From the NCBI RefSeq assembly GCF_014845115.1, contig NZ_NKUI01000138.1:1-38797 (forward strand): a stretch of 38,797 nt of DNA, in the 5' to 3' direction. A program made the translations under genes and the position numbers. The notes below the pieces were generated by a model that was given only the letters and a program-made list of their open reading frames with translations, did not search any database and was not told where the DNA came from. This DNA is from Methylorubrum zatmanii. Its GTDB lineage: Bacteria; Pseudomonadota; Alphaproteobacteria; Rhizobiales; Beijerinckiaceae. Of the stretch, positions 1 to 8,476 are shown piece by piece (the first letter of the stretch is position 1; every line of letters starts with the position of its first letter).

Positions 1-52
1 GAGCCATCCACACAGGACATTCGGTGCGGCCGCAGGCGGCGGAGGTTGATCC

Positions 53-2197
53 ATGGCGCGCAAGCGTCTCCATCCCACCAGCGAGAGCCTGATCGAGGCC
101 GTCGCACGGCTCGGCCTTTCTCCGAAGGCCGTCGATCTCGAAGCTTTGCGCGCCCATCTCGAACTGCCGGAATTCGGGGCGGCGGTGGAGGACGACCGGG
201 TCGCGCGGGCACTGCGGGAGATGCGGGCGGCAAGGGCGTTCGCGGAGACCGGCATCCCGGCCCTCAGGCAGGCGGTTCCTGCCCTCAAGGCCACGGTCAC
301 CAAGGACCATGCCGTGACCTGGAGCATCCGGGTCGGCATTCCGCTGCTGGAAGCCGGCCGCATGGATCTCCGCGTGGAGGTCGCCCCCGATGCGGCCACC
401 ACCGGGATCCTCGACGGAATGGCCGCGCGGAACGATCCGACGCGCCGCCTGGACGAGCTGCGCGCGGCGGTGGCGGAGACGGCGGCCGAGACCACCCGTG
501 CGCTGCGCAAGCCGATCGATCGCCTGCGCTCCCAGATTCTCGCCGACCTCCGCGAGGTGGGGGCCGATGCCGCGGCCTATCTCGATCACATGGATCGTTC
601 CCTGCGCTCCCGGCAGTTCCGCTTCGGTCCGAGGCTGGCCCGCTCTCTCTCCGATGCCCTGACGCCGGTTCGCCAACGGGCCAAGGCCGTGGCGCGGGAG
701 GGCTCCCGTCTGCGGCGCCTGCGGGATCAGGTCGGGTTCGGGGCGTATATCGAGAAGTTCTCGGTGGCCCGGCGCCTGAACCGGCGGATCCTCTTCCATA
801 TGGGGCCGACGAATTCGGGGAAGACCTACGCCGCCCTGCAGATCCTGACCGCCGCCTCCACCGGCGCCTATCTGGCGCCGCTGCGGCTGCTGGCGCTGGA
901 GAATTACGAGGCCTTGCGCGAGCGCGGCCTGCGCGCCGGCATGGTCACCGGCGAGGAAGTGCTGGGGGAGCCCGATCCGACCCATACGGCCCGGACGATC
1001 GAGACCGCCGACCTGACCCGCCCGATCGATGTCGCCGTGATCGACGAGATCCAGATGCTCTCGGACCCGGACCGGGGCTGGGCCTGGACCAATGCCCTGT
1101 TCGGCGTCCCGGCCAAGACGGTCATCGTCTGCGGCTCGGACGATGCCCTGTCCTCTGTCCGCCGCGCGGCCGAGGCGGCCAACGAGTCGCTGGAGGTGAT
1201 CACCTTCGAGCGCAAGTCGCCTCTCGTGCTTCTGGATGAGGCGGTCCCGCTGGAGAAGGTCGAGCCGGGCGACGCGGTCGTCGCCTTCTCCCGTCGCGCG
1301 GTGCACGAGAACCGGGAAATCCTCGTGGCCCGGGGGCACCGGGTGGCGACCATCTACGGTGCCCTGTCGCCGGAGGTCCGCCGCGCCGAGGCGGCGCGGT
1401 TTCGATCCGGCGAGGCCAATGTCCTGGTGACCACGGATGCCATCGGCATGGGGCTCAATCTCGGCCCCCTGAAACGGATCGTGTTCTCGGCCGTGCGCAA
1501 ATGGGACGGGGTCGCGGAGCGCGCACTCACGAATTCCGAGATCCGGCAGATCGCCGGCCGGGCCGGGCGCTACGGACACCATGAGGTCGGCTACGTCGCG
1601 GCGACGGAGGAGACCGCCATCGAGCCCATCCGGGTCGCGCTGGCGGGCGCGCCCACGGCGCCGGCCGCCGATACGCGCTTCTACGTGCGCCCGGATCTGA
1701 CGGCGATCCGCTCCGTGTCGGAGGAGATGCGGACGAACAGCCTCTACGAGGTGATGACGCATTTCGCGCGCGCCACCTTCTACGCGGGCTCGCCGTTCCA
1801 GCCCTCGGCTCTGGAGGAGGTTCTGGACATCGCCCGGACCATCGACCGCGCCCGCCTGCCGATCGAGGAGAAATTCGCCTTCTCGGTCTGCCCGATCAAC
1901 CGGCGCGACGAGATCGCGATGGGCATGCTGGAACGCTGGAGCCAGGCCCGGGCGGCCGGAGCGACGGTTCCCGCCCTGCGGGCCAGCCTTGCCGGCGAAC
2001 TGGATTACCAGGAGCGCACGGTGAAGCTGGCCAGCGCCTATCTCTGGCTCTCACGGCGCTTCCCGGACACGTTCGACGATGTGGAGGCGATCCGGCACAT
2101 GCGCCGACGCGCCAACGATGCCATCGAGCATCACCTGCGGGAGACGGCGACGCGCAAGGCCGAACGCCGGACCCGGCGCTCCGCCGGAAGTCGGTGA
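53..2197 (+). CDS. SUV3-like superfamily 2 RNA helicase
   Basis: A 714-residue DExH helicase of the SUV3/Ski2-like class. SUV3 relatives unwind RNA with ATP and in mitochondria partner RNA-decay nucleases; a bacterial RNA-turnover role here is inferred. Motif I GPTNSGKT lies at residues 251-258, the DEIQ box at 331-334 and motif VI QIAGRAGR at 499-506. The SUV3-typical stretch RGWAWTNALFG follows the DEIQ box. The first ~245 residues are a helical extension I do not recognise, and the C-terminus is a basic tail rich in Arg. The start is supported by GGAGG at 41-45, seven bases upstream. The gene stands alone and converges on the VWA gene, with a hairpin between them. Family assignment is strong; the cellular role is not established from sequence. 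Confidence 0.93.
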   Translation: MARKRLHPTSESLIEAVARLGLSPKAVDLEALRAHLELPEFGAAVEDDRVARALREMRAARAFAETGIPALRQAVPALKATVTKDHAVTWSIRVGIPLLEAGRMDLRVEVAPDAATTGILDGMAARNDPTRRLDELRAAVAETAAETTRALRKPIDRLRSQILADLREVGADAAAYLDHMDRSLRSRQFRFGPRLARSLSDALTPVRQRAKAVAREGSRLRRLRDQVGFGAYIEKFSVARRLNRRILFHMGPTNSGKTYAALQILTAASTGAYLAPLRLLALENYEALRERGLRAGMVTGEEVLGEPDPTHTARTIETADLTRPIDVAVIDEIQMLSDPDRGWAWTNALFGVPAKTVIVCGSDDALSSVRRAAEAANESLEVITFERKSPLVLLDEAVPLEKVEPGDAVVAFSRRAVHENREILVARGHRVATIYGALSPEVRRAEAARFRSGEANVLVTTDAIGMGLNLGPLKRIVFSAVRKWDGVAERALTNSEIRQIAGRAGRYGHHEVGYVAATEETAIEPIRVALAGAPTAPAADTRFYVRPDLTAIRSVSEEMRTNSLYEVMTHFARATFYAGSPFQPSALEEVLDIARTIDRARLPIEEKFAFSVCPINRRDEIAMGMLERWSQARAAGATVPALRASLAGELDYQERTVKLASAYLWLSRRFPDTFDDVEAIRHMRRRANDAIEHHLRETATRKAERRTRRSAGSR

Positions 2198-2202
2198 GGC
2201 CG

Positions 2203-2232
2203 CCGGAGGCCGCTGGCAGAACGGGCCTCCGG
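2203..2232. terminator. Hairpin between convergent helicase and VWA genes
   Basis: A perfect 9-bp inverted repeat (CCGGAGGCC at 2203-2211, GGCCTCCGG at 2224-2232) with a 12-base loop sits in the 63-bp gap between the two converging stop codons. There is no clear T-run, so it is a probable bidirectional hairpin terminator by position only. Confidence 0.5.
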
Positions 2233-2260
2233 ATTCGCGCTCCGCAGAGGCCGGAATTGT

Positions 2261-3427
2261 TCACCCGTCGCGCGCCGCGGCCGGAACCGCGGCGATGCCG
2301 GCGCCTGCGGCCCAGGCGGTGAGATCCTGCTTGCGGATCGCCGCCGCCATCATGTCGGGGAAGAGGTCCGGCGTGCAGGCGAAGGCGGGCACGCCGAGGC
2401 CGGCGAGCCGCGCGGCCAGCCCCCGGTCATAGGCCGGCGCGCCCTCGTCGGACAGGGCCAGCAGCGCCACCACCTGCACGCCCGCGCCGACGAGACGCTG
2501 TGCCTGGGCGAGCAGGCCAGCCTCGACCCCGCCCTCGTAGAGGTCGGAAATCAGCACAAGCACCGTGTCCTCGGGCCGGGTGATGCGCGAGGCGCAGTAA
2601 CCGACCGCCCGGTTGATGTCGGTGCCGCCGCCGAGCTGGACCGAGAACAGCACCTCGACCGGATCGTCCATCTCGTCGGAGAGATCGACCACCTCGGTGT
2701 CGAACACCACGAGCCGGGTCGAGACCGCCGGCAGCGAGGCCATCACCGCCCCGAAGATGCTCGAATAGACCACCGAATTGGCCATCGAACCCGATTGGTC
2801 GATGCACAGGATCACGTCCTTGAGCGAACCGCGGCTCTTGCGGCCGTGGCCGAGGCGGGTCTCCGGGATGATGGTGCGGTACTCCGCCTGATAGTGGCGC
2901 AGGTTCGCCCGGATGGTGCGGTTCCAGTCGATCTCGGCGTGGCGCGGCCGGCGGTTGATGCTGGCGCGGTCGATCGCCCCGGTCACCGCCTGCCGCAGCG
3001 GTTCCTCCAGCCGCTGCATCAGCGCGTCCACGACCTTGCGCACCACGAGGCGGGCGGTCTCCCGGGTGCGCCCGCCGAGCAGGCCGCGCATCGAGATCAG
3101 GGTCGAGACGAGGCTGACATCGGGCTGGACCGCCTCCAGCATCTCCGGCTCGGTCAGCATCCGCTTGAGGTCGAGCCGCTCGAAGGCGTCGCGCTGCATC
3201 ACCTGCACCACGGAGGCCGGGAAGTAGTCGCGGATGTCGCCGAGCCAGCGCGGGACGGAGGGGGCGGAGGCGCCCAAGCCTCCCTTGCGATCGGAATCGT
3301 AGAGGGCGCCCAGCGTCCCGTCGAGGCGCTGGTCGCGCTCGGTCAGGGTGCAGCCGGTCCCCTCGGCGGCCCCGCCGCCGAGAACGAGGCGCCAGCGGCG
3401 CAGGCGTTCCGCGTCGCTCCCGCTCAT
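2261..3427 (-). CDS. VWA-domain protein, last gene of the SWIM/DUF5691/MoxR/DUF5682 operon
   Basis: A 388-residue protein with a C-terminal von Willebrand A domain. The metal-ion-dependent adhesion site is intact: DQSGS with Asp210, Ser212 and Ser214, followed by a GGGTD segment and an ISDLYEGG segment. The N-terminal ~200 residues are helical and carry no motif I can name. VWA proteins paired with MoxR ATPases commonly act as adaptors or chaperone partners through Mg-dependent contacts. The chosen start, MSGSDAE, overlaps the DUF5682 stop as ATGA (3424-3427), showing translational coupling. A longer in-frame reading up to 3679 is only the shadow of DUF5682. There is no signal peptide, so the protein is cytoplasmic. 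Domain call is firm; function is unknown. Confidence 0.9.
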   Translation of the reverse strand: MSGSDAERLRRWRLVLGGGAAEGTGCTLTERDQRLDGTLGALYDSDRKGGLGASAPSVPRWLGDIRDYFPASVVQVMQRDAFERLDLKRMLTEPEMLEAVQPDVSLVSTLISMRGLLGGRTRETARLVVRKVVDALMQRLEEPLRQAVTGAIDRASINRRPRHAEIDWNRTIRANLRHYQAEYRTIIPETRLGHGRKSRGSLKDVILCIDQSGSMANSVVYSSIFGAVMASLPAVSTRLVVFDTEVVDLSDEMDDPVEVLFSVQLGGGTDINRAVGYCASRITRPEDTVLVLISDLYEGGVEAGLLAQAQRLVGAGVQVVALLALSDEGAPAYDRGLAARLAGLGVPAFACTPDLFPDMMAAAIRKQDLTAWAAGAGIAAVPAAARDG

Positions 3428-5748
3428 GCCGCATCTCCGGTGGTTTCGTGTGCAGGTCCGGGCTCGGGGCCCAGCAGCAGACGCAGGATCGGCAGCACCT
3501 TGGCCGCCCGCGCCGGATCGAAGACCCGAGGCCCCTCTCCCTCGCCGGGGGCTGCCTCGCCCGGCCGGGCCAGCGCCTCGCCGAGCGCCCGGCGCTCGGC
3601 CGGCGCCAGCGTCGCGAAGGTGCGGCGCACCAGCGGCAGCAATTCGGTGAAGAGGTCCCCGTCGAGGCCGCAGAGCCATGCGTCGACCACCGCGAGCAAC
3701 TCGCGCCCGTGGATCAGCACCGTGCCGCTGTCCTCGAGAAACCCCTCGATCCAGGCGGCGGCGGGTCCCGCGCCGATGGCGCGCGACAGGGCGAGGCGCA
3801 GGCGCTCGCCGGCCTGCGCCGCCGGGAGGGCGCGCGCGTCGAACAGCAGGCGCACGGCGCGACCGACGACGCGGCCGTGGACGTGCTCCTGATCGGCCAG
3901 CGCCCGCAGGGCCTCCTGCCAGAGCGCCTTCAGCTCAGGCACCTCGATGAGCGCGACCGCGCCCGAGACGGCGACGATGCGTGCCTTGGCTGCCGCCGCC
4001 GCGTCGTCGTCGAGGCTCTGACAGGCGGCGACCAGTCCGGCGGCGGCCCGCGGCACGAGGCCCCGCACCACCGCGAGCACCGGCGCGGTGTCGGAGGAGC
4101 GCACCGAGCCGTAGCGGGCCAGCTCGGCGAGGGGGGGCAGCGCCTCCATCAGGTCGAACACGTCGGTCGAGACCGCGGCGCGGTCGTTGAGCGCGCGGAT
4201 CACCTCGGCGCTGGCATCGGCGAGGTCGGCGTCGAGCAGCGTGCCGATCAGGCCGGAGAGTTCGGCGACGCGGGTCGCTTCCCGCGCGCGGCTCCGCACC
4301 CGGCCGGCGGCGGCCTCGGCGACGGTGCCCCCCTCGGCCGAGGCCGCCACCAGCTCCACCACCCATTCCGGCTGCCAGGAGAGGAACCAGCCCTCCTTGA
4401 AGGTGCCGCGACCGCGCGCCTCCCGCCGCGTCCCCCAGGGAATGCCGATCAGGCTCAGCCGGTTGAGGAAATGGCTGCGGGCGAGGTCGGTCTCCTTGCG
4501 CAGGTCGAGGGTGAGTTCGCCGGCCGCCGCGCCGGGCTTCAGGCGCAAACGCCGGCACTGCGCCTCGAAATCCGCCTCCACCGGCGTGCCGGGGCTGTCG
4601 GGCGGAGTGGCTCCGAGGCGCTCGCCGATGACGAGCTTGCGCCGGATCAGCCCCATCGGCGCCGGATCGGCGAAGCAGAGCGTGGCCTGGGCCGCCTCGT
4701 CGAGGTCGTCGAGGGAGGGCCGCGCCCGGCCGCGGAAACCCGCCAGAGCCTCCGCGAGCCGTGCGGCCTCGATCACCGAGGCCGGCGACGCGTCGAGATC
4801 GTTGTCCCGCAGCAAAGCGGCGGCGCGGGCGAGCCAGCGGGCGGCGACCCGGCCCTCGTGATGCCACAGGGTGTCGTACCATTCCGGAGAGAGCACCCCT
4901 GCGCGGTAGCCGGAGGCGGTGGCCAGCCGCTCGTAGGACCAGGGCGCCCAGGCGGCGGCAACCTTGGTCTTGGGCAGGTTTTTCAGGGTTGCGGCATCGG
5001 CGCTTGCCTGGCCCTTGGCGTCGTGGCGGGCGAGCGCCGGCACGTGCCACGCGCCGCAGACCACGGCGATGCGCTCGAACCCCTCCTTGGCCGCCTTGCG
5101 GATCGCCGCGCGCATATGCGCCTCGCGCGCCTCCTCCCGAAACGCGTCATCGGGGTCGGACTCGGCGCCCTCACGCAAAGCCGCCATCGCCTCGGCAATC
5201 GCGGCGAAGACGTCGCCGTCCGCGCCCGCCCGGCTCTCGACCAGCGCGTCCCACCAGCGCTCACCGTCCGGGTAGCCGGCCACCGCCGCCAGTTCACCGA
5301 GCGGGTCGCGCCGGATCGCGGCTTTTGCCGGGGCGGGTCCGTGATCGGGCGGACCTTCCGCCGCCTCGGCGACCGGATCGGCATCGATCGGTGCGGCGTC
5401 CGGGGGAGCCTCCGATACGCCGAAACCGTCGGCGAGCTGGATCGCGTGCGGCAGGTCGATGAAGCGCACGGCGGCGCCGGCCGCGACCCCGAAGCGCATC
5501 GCCACCCATTCCGGCGAGAAGGCCGCGAAGGGGAAGAAGGCGCAATCCCGCGGCCGGTCGGTCCGGTAGACGAGGAGCGCCACGGGCGGCGCCATCGCCT
5601 CGTGGAGGCTCTGCGGGATCAGCGCGTCGGCATCCGGCGGCCCCTCGATCAGCAGGCAATCGGGTGCGAAGCCGTCGAGCGCCGTCCGGAGCGAGCGGGC
5701 CGAGCCGGGGCCGTGATGGCGGATGCCGAAGAGGCGGATGTCGGGCAT
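3424..5748 (-). CDS. DUF5682 family protein, possible TraB/EreA-like hydrolase
   Basis: A 774-residue protein whose N-terminus (IRLFGIRHHGPGSARSL) and IEGPPDADAL segment mark the DUF5682 family, by memory of the family pattern. Candidate catalytic residues are His11, His12, Glu35 (IEGP) and His235 (CGAWHVPAL). This HH...E...GxxH layout recalls the TraB/TIKI and EreA/ChaN-type metal-dependent hydrolases; that link is my inference. The C-terminal two-thirds are alanine- and leucine-rich helices, perhaps a repeat scaffold. The gene lies 8 bp after MoxR and overlaps the VWA start by 4 bp, so it is the fourth cistron of the operon. No signal peptide or membrane segment is seen. If the hydrolase reading is right, this would be the enzymatic effector of the system. 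Confidence 0.82.
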   Translation of the reverse strand: MPDIRLFGIRHHGPGSARSLRTALDGFAPDCLLIEGPPDADALIPQSLHEAMAPPVALLVYRTDRPRDCAFFPFAAFSPEWVAMRFGVAAGAAVRFIDLPHAIQLADGFGVSEAPPDAAPIDADPVAEAAEGPPDHGPAPAKAAIRRDPLGELAAVAGYPDGERWWDALVESRAGADGDVFAAIAEAMAALREGAESDPDDAFREEAREAHMRAAIRKAAKEGFERIAVVCGAWHVPALARHDAKGQASADAATLKNLPKTKVAAAWAPWSYERLATASGYRAGVLSPEWYDTLWHHEGRVAARWLARAAALLRDNDLDASPASVIEAARLAEALAGFRGRARPSLDDLDEAAQATLCFADPAPMGLIRRKLVIGERLGATPPDSPGTPVEADFEAQCRRLRLKPGAAAGELTLDLRKETDLARSHFLNRLSLIGIPWGTRREARGRGTFKEGWFLSWQPEWVVELVAASAEGGTVAEAAAGRVRSRAREATRVAELSGLIGTLLDADLADASAEVIRALNDRAAVSTDVFDLMEALPPLAELARYGSVRSSDTAPVLAVVRGLVPRAAAGLVAACQSLDDDAAAAAKARIVAVSGAVALIEVPELKALWQEALRALADQEHVHGRVVGRAVRLLFDARALPAAQAGERLRLALSRAIGAGPAAAWIEGFLEDSGTVLIHGRELLAVVDAWLCGLDGDLFTELLPLVRRTFATLAPAERRALGEALARPGEAAPGEGEGPRVFDPARAAKVLPILRLLLGPEPGPAHETTGDAA

Positions 5749-5756
5749 CGCTCAGG

Positions 5757-6857
5757 TCACGCGCTCGCGCGGGCGGCCTTGTAGAAATCCTTCCAGCCGT
5801 CCCGCTCCTTGACCACGGTCTCGAGATATTCGCGCCAGACGATGGCGTCCTGCACCGGGTCCTTCACCACGGCGCCACTGATCCCGGAGACGAGGTCCTG
5901 GGCCGAGAGGCGGCCGTCGCCGAAATGCGCGGCAAGCGCCAGCCCGCTGCCGACGACGCTGATGGCCTCCGCCGTCGAGAGCGTGCCGGAGGGCTGCTTC
6001 ACCTTGCTCTTGCCGTCCACGGTCACGCCCTCGCGCAGCTCGCGGAAGATCGTGACGACGCGGCGGATCTGCTCGGCCCCCGGCGGCTCGGCCGGAATCT
6101 CGAAGGCGCGCCCGAGCGAGGCGACCCGCGTCTCGACGATGGCGATCTCCGCCTCGATGGTGGCGGGCGGCGGCAGCACCACGGTGTTGAAACGCCGCTT
6201 GAGCGCGCTCGACAATTCGTTGACGCCGCGATCCCGGTTGTTGGCCGTGGCGATGAGGTTGAAGCCCTTTTGCGCCGGCACCTCCTCGTTCAGCTCGGGG
6301 ATCGGCAGGGTCTTTTCCGAGAGGATGGTGATGAAGCTGTCCTGGGTCTCGGAGGGGATGCGGGTCAGTTCCTCGACGCGGGCGATGCGGCCTTCGCTCA
6401 TCGCGCGCATCACCGGCGAGCCGACCACCGCCTCGCGGCTCGGGCCCTTGGCGAGCAGCAGCGCGTAGTTCCAGCCGTAGCGGATCGCCTCCTCGCTGGT
6501 GCCGGCGGTGCCCTGGACGATCAGGCGCGAGGTGCCGCAGATCGCCGCCGCCAGATGCTCGCTGACCCAGCTCTTGGCGGTGCCCGGCACGCCGAGGAGC
6601 AGCAGCGCCCGGTCGGTGGCGAGCGTCGCCACCGCAACCTCCATCAGGCGCCGGTCTCCGATATATTTCGGCGTGACCTCGAAGCCGGAGGGGAGCCGCC
6701 CGCCCAGGAGGTAGGTGACGACGGCCTGCGGCGACATCTGCCAGTTCGGCGGGCGCGGCCGGTCGTCGGAGTCCCGCAGGGCCGCGATCTCCTCGGCGAA
6801 GGCATCCTCGGCGGCCTGGCGCAGCTGCGCGGCCTTGACTCCGTTGGTCGATGTCAT
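5757..6857 (-). CDS. MoxR-type AAA+ ATPase
   Basis: A 366-residue AAA+ ATPase of the MoxR family. Walker A is GVPGTAKS at residues 89-96. The Walker B strand reads IARVEEL, with Glu-Glu where most AAA+ proteins have Asp-Glu, as I recall for this MoxR branch. Sensor 1 falls in NLIATANNRDRG, and the SALKRRFN segment supplies candidate arginine-finger residues. MoxR ATPases remodel or activate partner proteins, often with a VWA protein from the same operon, as here. The start MTSTNGVK overlaps the DUF5691 stop as ATGA at 6854-6857. An in-frame extension upstream to 7415 is the shadow of DUF5691 and is rejected. Expected to be cytoplasmic and the motor of the five-gene system. Confidence 0.92.
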   Translation of the reverse strand: MTSTNGVKAAQLRQAAEDAFAEEIAALRDSDDRPRPPNWQMSPQAVVTYLLGGRLPSGFEVTPKYIGDRRLMEVAVATLATDRALLLLGVPGTAKSWVSEHLAAAICGTSRLIVQGTAGTSEEAIRYGWNYALLLAKGPSREAVVGSPVMRAMSEGRIARVEELTRIPSETQDSFITILSEKTLPIPELNEEVPAQKGFNLIATANNRDRGVNELSSALKRRFNTVVLPPPATIEAEIAIVETRVASLGRAFEIPAEPPGAEQIRRVVTIFRELREGVTVDGKSKVKQPSGTLSTAEAISVVGSGLALAAHFGDGRLSAQDLVSGISGAVVKDPVQDAIVWREYLETVVKERDGWKDFYKAARASA

Positions 6858-8476
6858 CCTCGGGCGTTCCCCCCTACTGTGGTCTCCGGCCGGAAGTCGC
6901 GCCGGATCGCGGCGCGCAGTTCCAGCGTCCCGGTCATTCCGGTGAGTTGCGTGCGGAGGCGGTCGCCCTCCTCCTCCGGCAGGCGCGCCAGGATGGCGGC
7001 GGCGGAGGCGGCTGTGTCGTCGCCCGGCCAGAGCCGGTCGCCGAGACCGGCGATCACCCAGGGCTTGGCGAGGTCGCGCCGCAGGGCATCCGAGCCGCGG
7101 GTGACGAAGGCGAGCCAATCGAGCAAGGCGGCGCTGAAGGGTTCCGAAAAGTGCTCCGGCCCGGAGCCGAGCACGGCCAGCACTCCTTCGATCTTGCGGG
7201 CGCGGATCAGCGCCGCGACCCGGGCCTCCCACTCGGCGCCGGGCAGGAGCGCGAGCGCCTCCGCCCACATTCTCAGAAGCTCGTCGGTGCGCCGGACGCC
7301 GGAGATCCTGCCCTCGGACGCCTCGGCCGTGACGTCGGCCATCGCCTCGGTCCAGGCCGGGTCGCGCGCACGCGCGGTGGCCGAGAACAATCCACGGAAG
7401 ACCGGCTCGGCCCACTCGCTGCGCAGGGCCAGCTCGATCCAGAGCCGCGGCGGGTGGTCGGCGAAGGCGTGGAGCGGCGCGCGGGCGAGGATCGCCCTCA
7501 GAAGGGCGGCCCGGGCCCCGCCGCCCCGCCGCTCCCAGTCGCTCGCCTCGACGCCGTCGCGGGCAAGCTCCGCGCTCTCCTCCGGCAGGGTGACGACGAG
7601 CGTGTGCGTGCTCCGTCCGAGCAGCCGGCGCTTGCTCTCGATGCTCAGCGCGGCCCGTGCCCGCGCCGCCATGCGCTCGGCGTAGCGCGAGCCGGGAAGC
7701 CCCTGCAGCAGTTGCTGCGCGGCGAGCCGCACGCCGCCGGCGCGGTCGTCGAGGCAGGCTTCGAGGAAGGGCTCGTCGGCCGCCGACAGGCCGGTCTCCA
7801 GCGCATGGACCAGGGCCTCGCGGAGATCGGCCTTCTCCTTGCGGAAGACCGGTTCCAGGGCGGCGCGGGCGCCCTCGGGATCGCGCGCGCGCAGCGCGGC
7901 GAAGGCGGCGCGGCGCTCGGCCAGCGTTCCCGTGGTCCAGTCCGACACGTCCGGCGCCCCGACGAGGGGCTCGTCCGGGGCCTCGCCGCAGGCGCGGGCG
8001 AGCCAGGCGAGCTCACTGCCGACGACGGCGGAAGCTGTCGCCGGCAGGCTGTCGCGGTGGAGCATCAGCGCCTGGAACAGCCAAGCCGGAGGGCGCAGCC
8101 CCGCCGCGGCAGCGAGGTCGAACCATTCCGCGACGCGGTTGCGTGCGGCCTGGCCGTCGACGAGGAGGCCGTAGAGCCGCGTCGCGGCGGCGGGCGGACA
8201 TTCGGGCCCGAATGCCTCCCGAGGCTCGGTCGGCGCCAGCGCCTCCGGCCCGAATCCGGTGCCGGCGAGATGGTGGATGCCTTCCGCCGCGAGCCGCGCC
8301 AGCAGGGCGGCACCGGGATCGGCCGCCGCCCCGGAAGCGGCGACGAGATCGGCAAGCGGACCGGGAACGGCGGGCGGTGCCCGCTCGGCCCCGAGGAGCG
8401 CGGCGGCGAGCGTCGGCTCCCAGCCATCTGCGGCGAAGCCGGCCGACGGGGCGGCGGAACGGTCCACGGCCTCCAT
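6854..8476 (-). CDS. DUF5691 family protein (helical repeat scaffold)
   Basis: A 540-residue, Ala/Leu/Arg-rich, all-helical protein assigned to DUF5691 from its position between a SWIM protein and a MoxR ATPase and from segments such as VRLAAQQLLQGLPGSRYAER, which resemble a HEAT-like helix pair. No catalytic motif is visible, so a binding or scaffold role is the simplest reading. The start codon overlaps the SWIM stop by one base (TGATG, at 8474-8478 on the plus strand), and the stop overlaps the MoxR start by 4 bp. Family assignment comes from memory and context rather than a clear motif and is the least certain of the five. Confidence 0.72.
   Translation of the reverse strand: MEAVDRSAAPSAGFAADGWEPTLAAALLGAERAPPAVPGPLADLVAASGAAADPGAALLARLAAEGIHHLAGTGFGPEALAPTEPREAFGPECPPAAATRLYGLLVDGQAARNRVAEWFDLAAAAGLRPPAWLFQALMLHRDSLPATASAVVGSELAWLARACGEAPDEPLVGAPDVSDWTTGTLAERRAAFAALRARDPEGARAALEPVFRKEKADLREALVHALETGLSAADEPFLEACLDDRAGGVRLAAQQLLQGLPGSRYAERMAARARAALSIESKRRLLGRSTHTLVVTLPEESAELARDGVEASDWERRGGGARAALLRAILARAPLHAFADHPPRLWIELALRSEWAEPVFRGLFSATARARDPAWTEAMADVTAEASEGRISGVRRTDELLRMWAEALALLPGAEWEARVAALIRARKIEGVLAVLGSGPEHFSEPFSAALLDWLAFVTRGSDALRRDLAKPWVIAGLGDRLWPGDDTAASAAAILARLPEEEGDRLRTQLTGMTGTLELRAAIRRDFRPETTVGGNARG

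Noticed and set aside
46..1239. Open frame overlapping the helicase gene on the same strand
   Set aside because: Arg/Gly/Pro-rich shadow in another frame; the helicase frame has all motifs and a ribosome site.
3448..5784. 778-codon plus-strand frame opposite DUF5682
   Set aside because: It mirrors the coding frame of DUF5682 in GC-rich DNA, with no domain and an unnatural composition.
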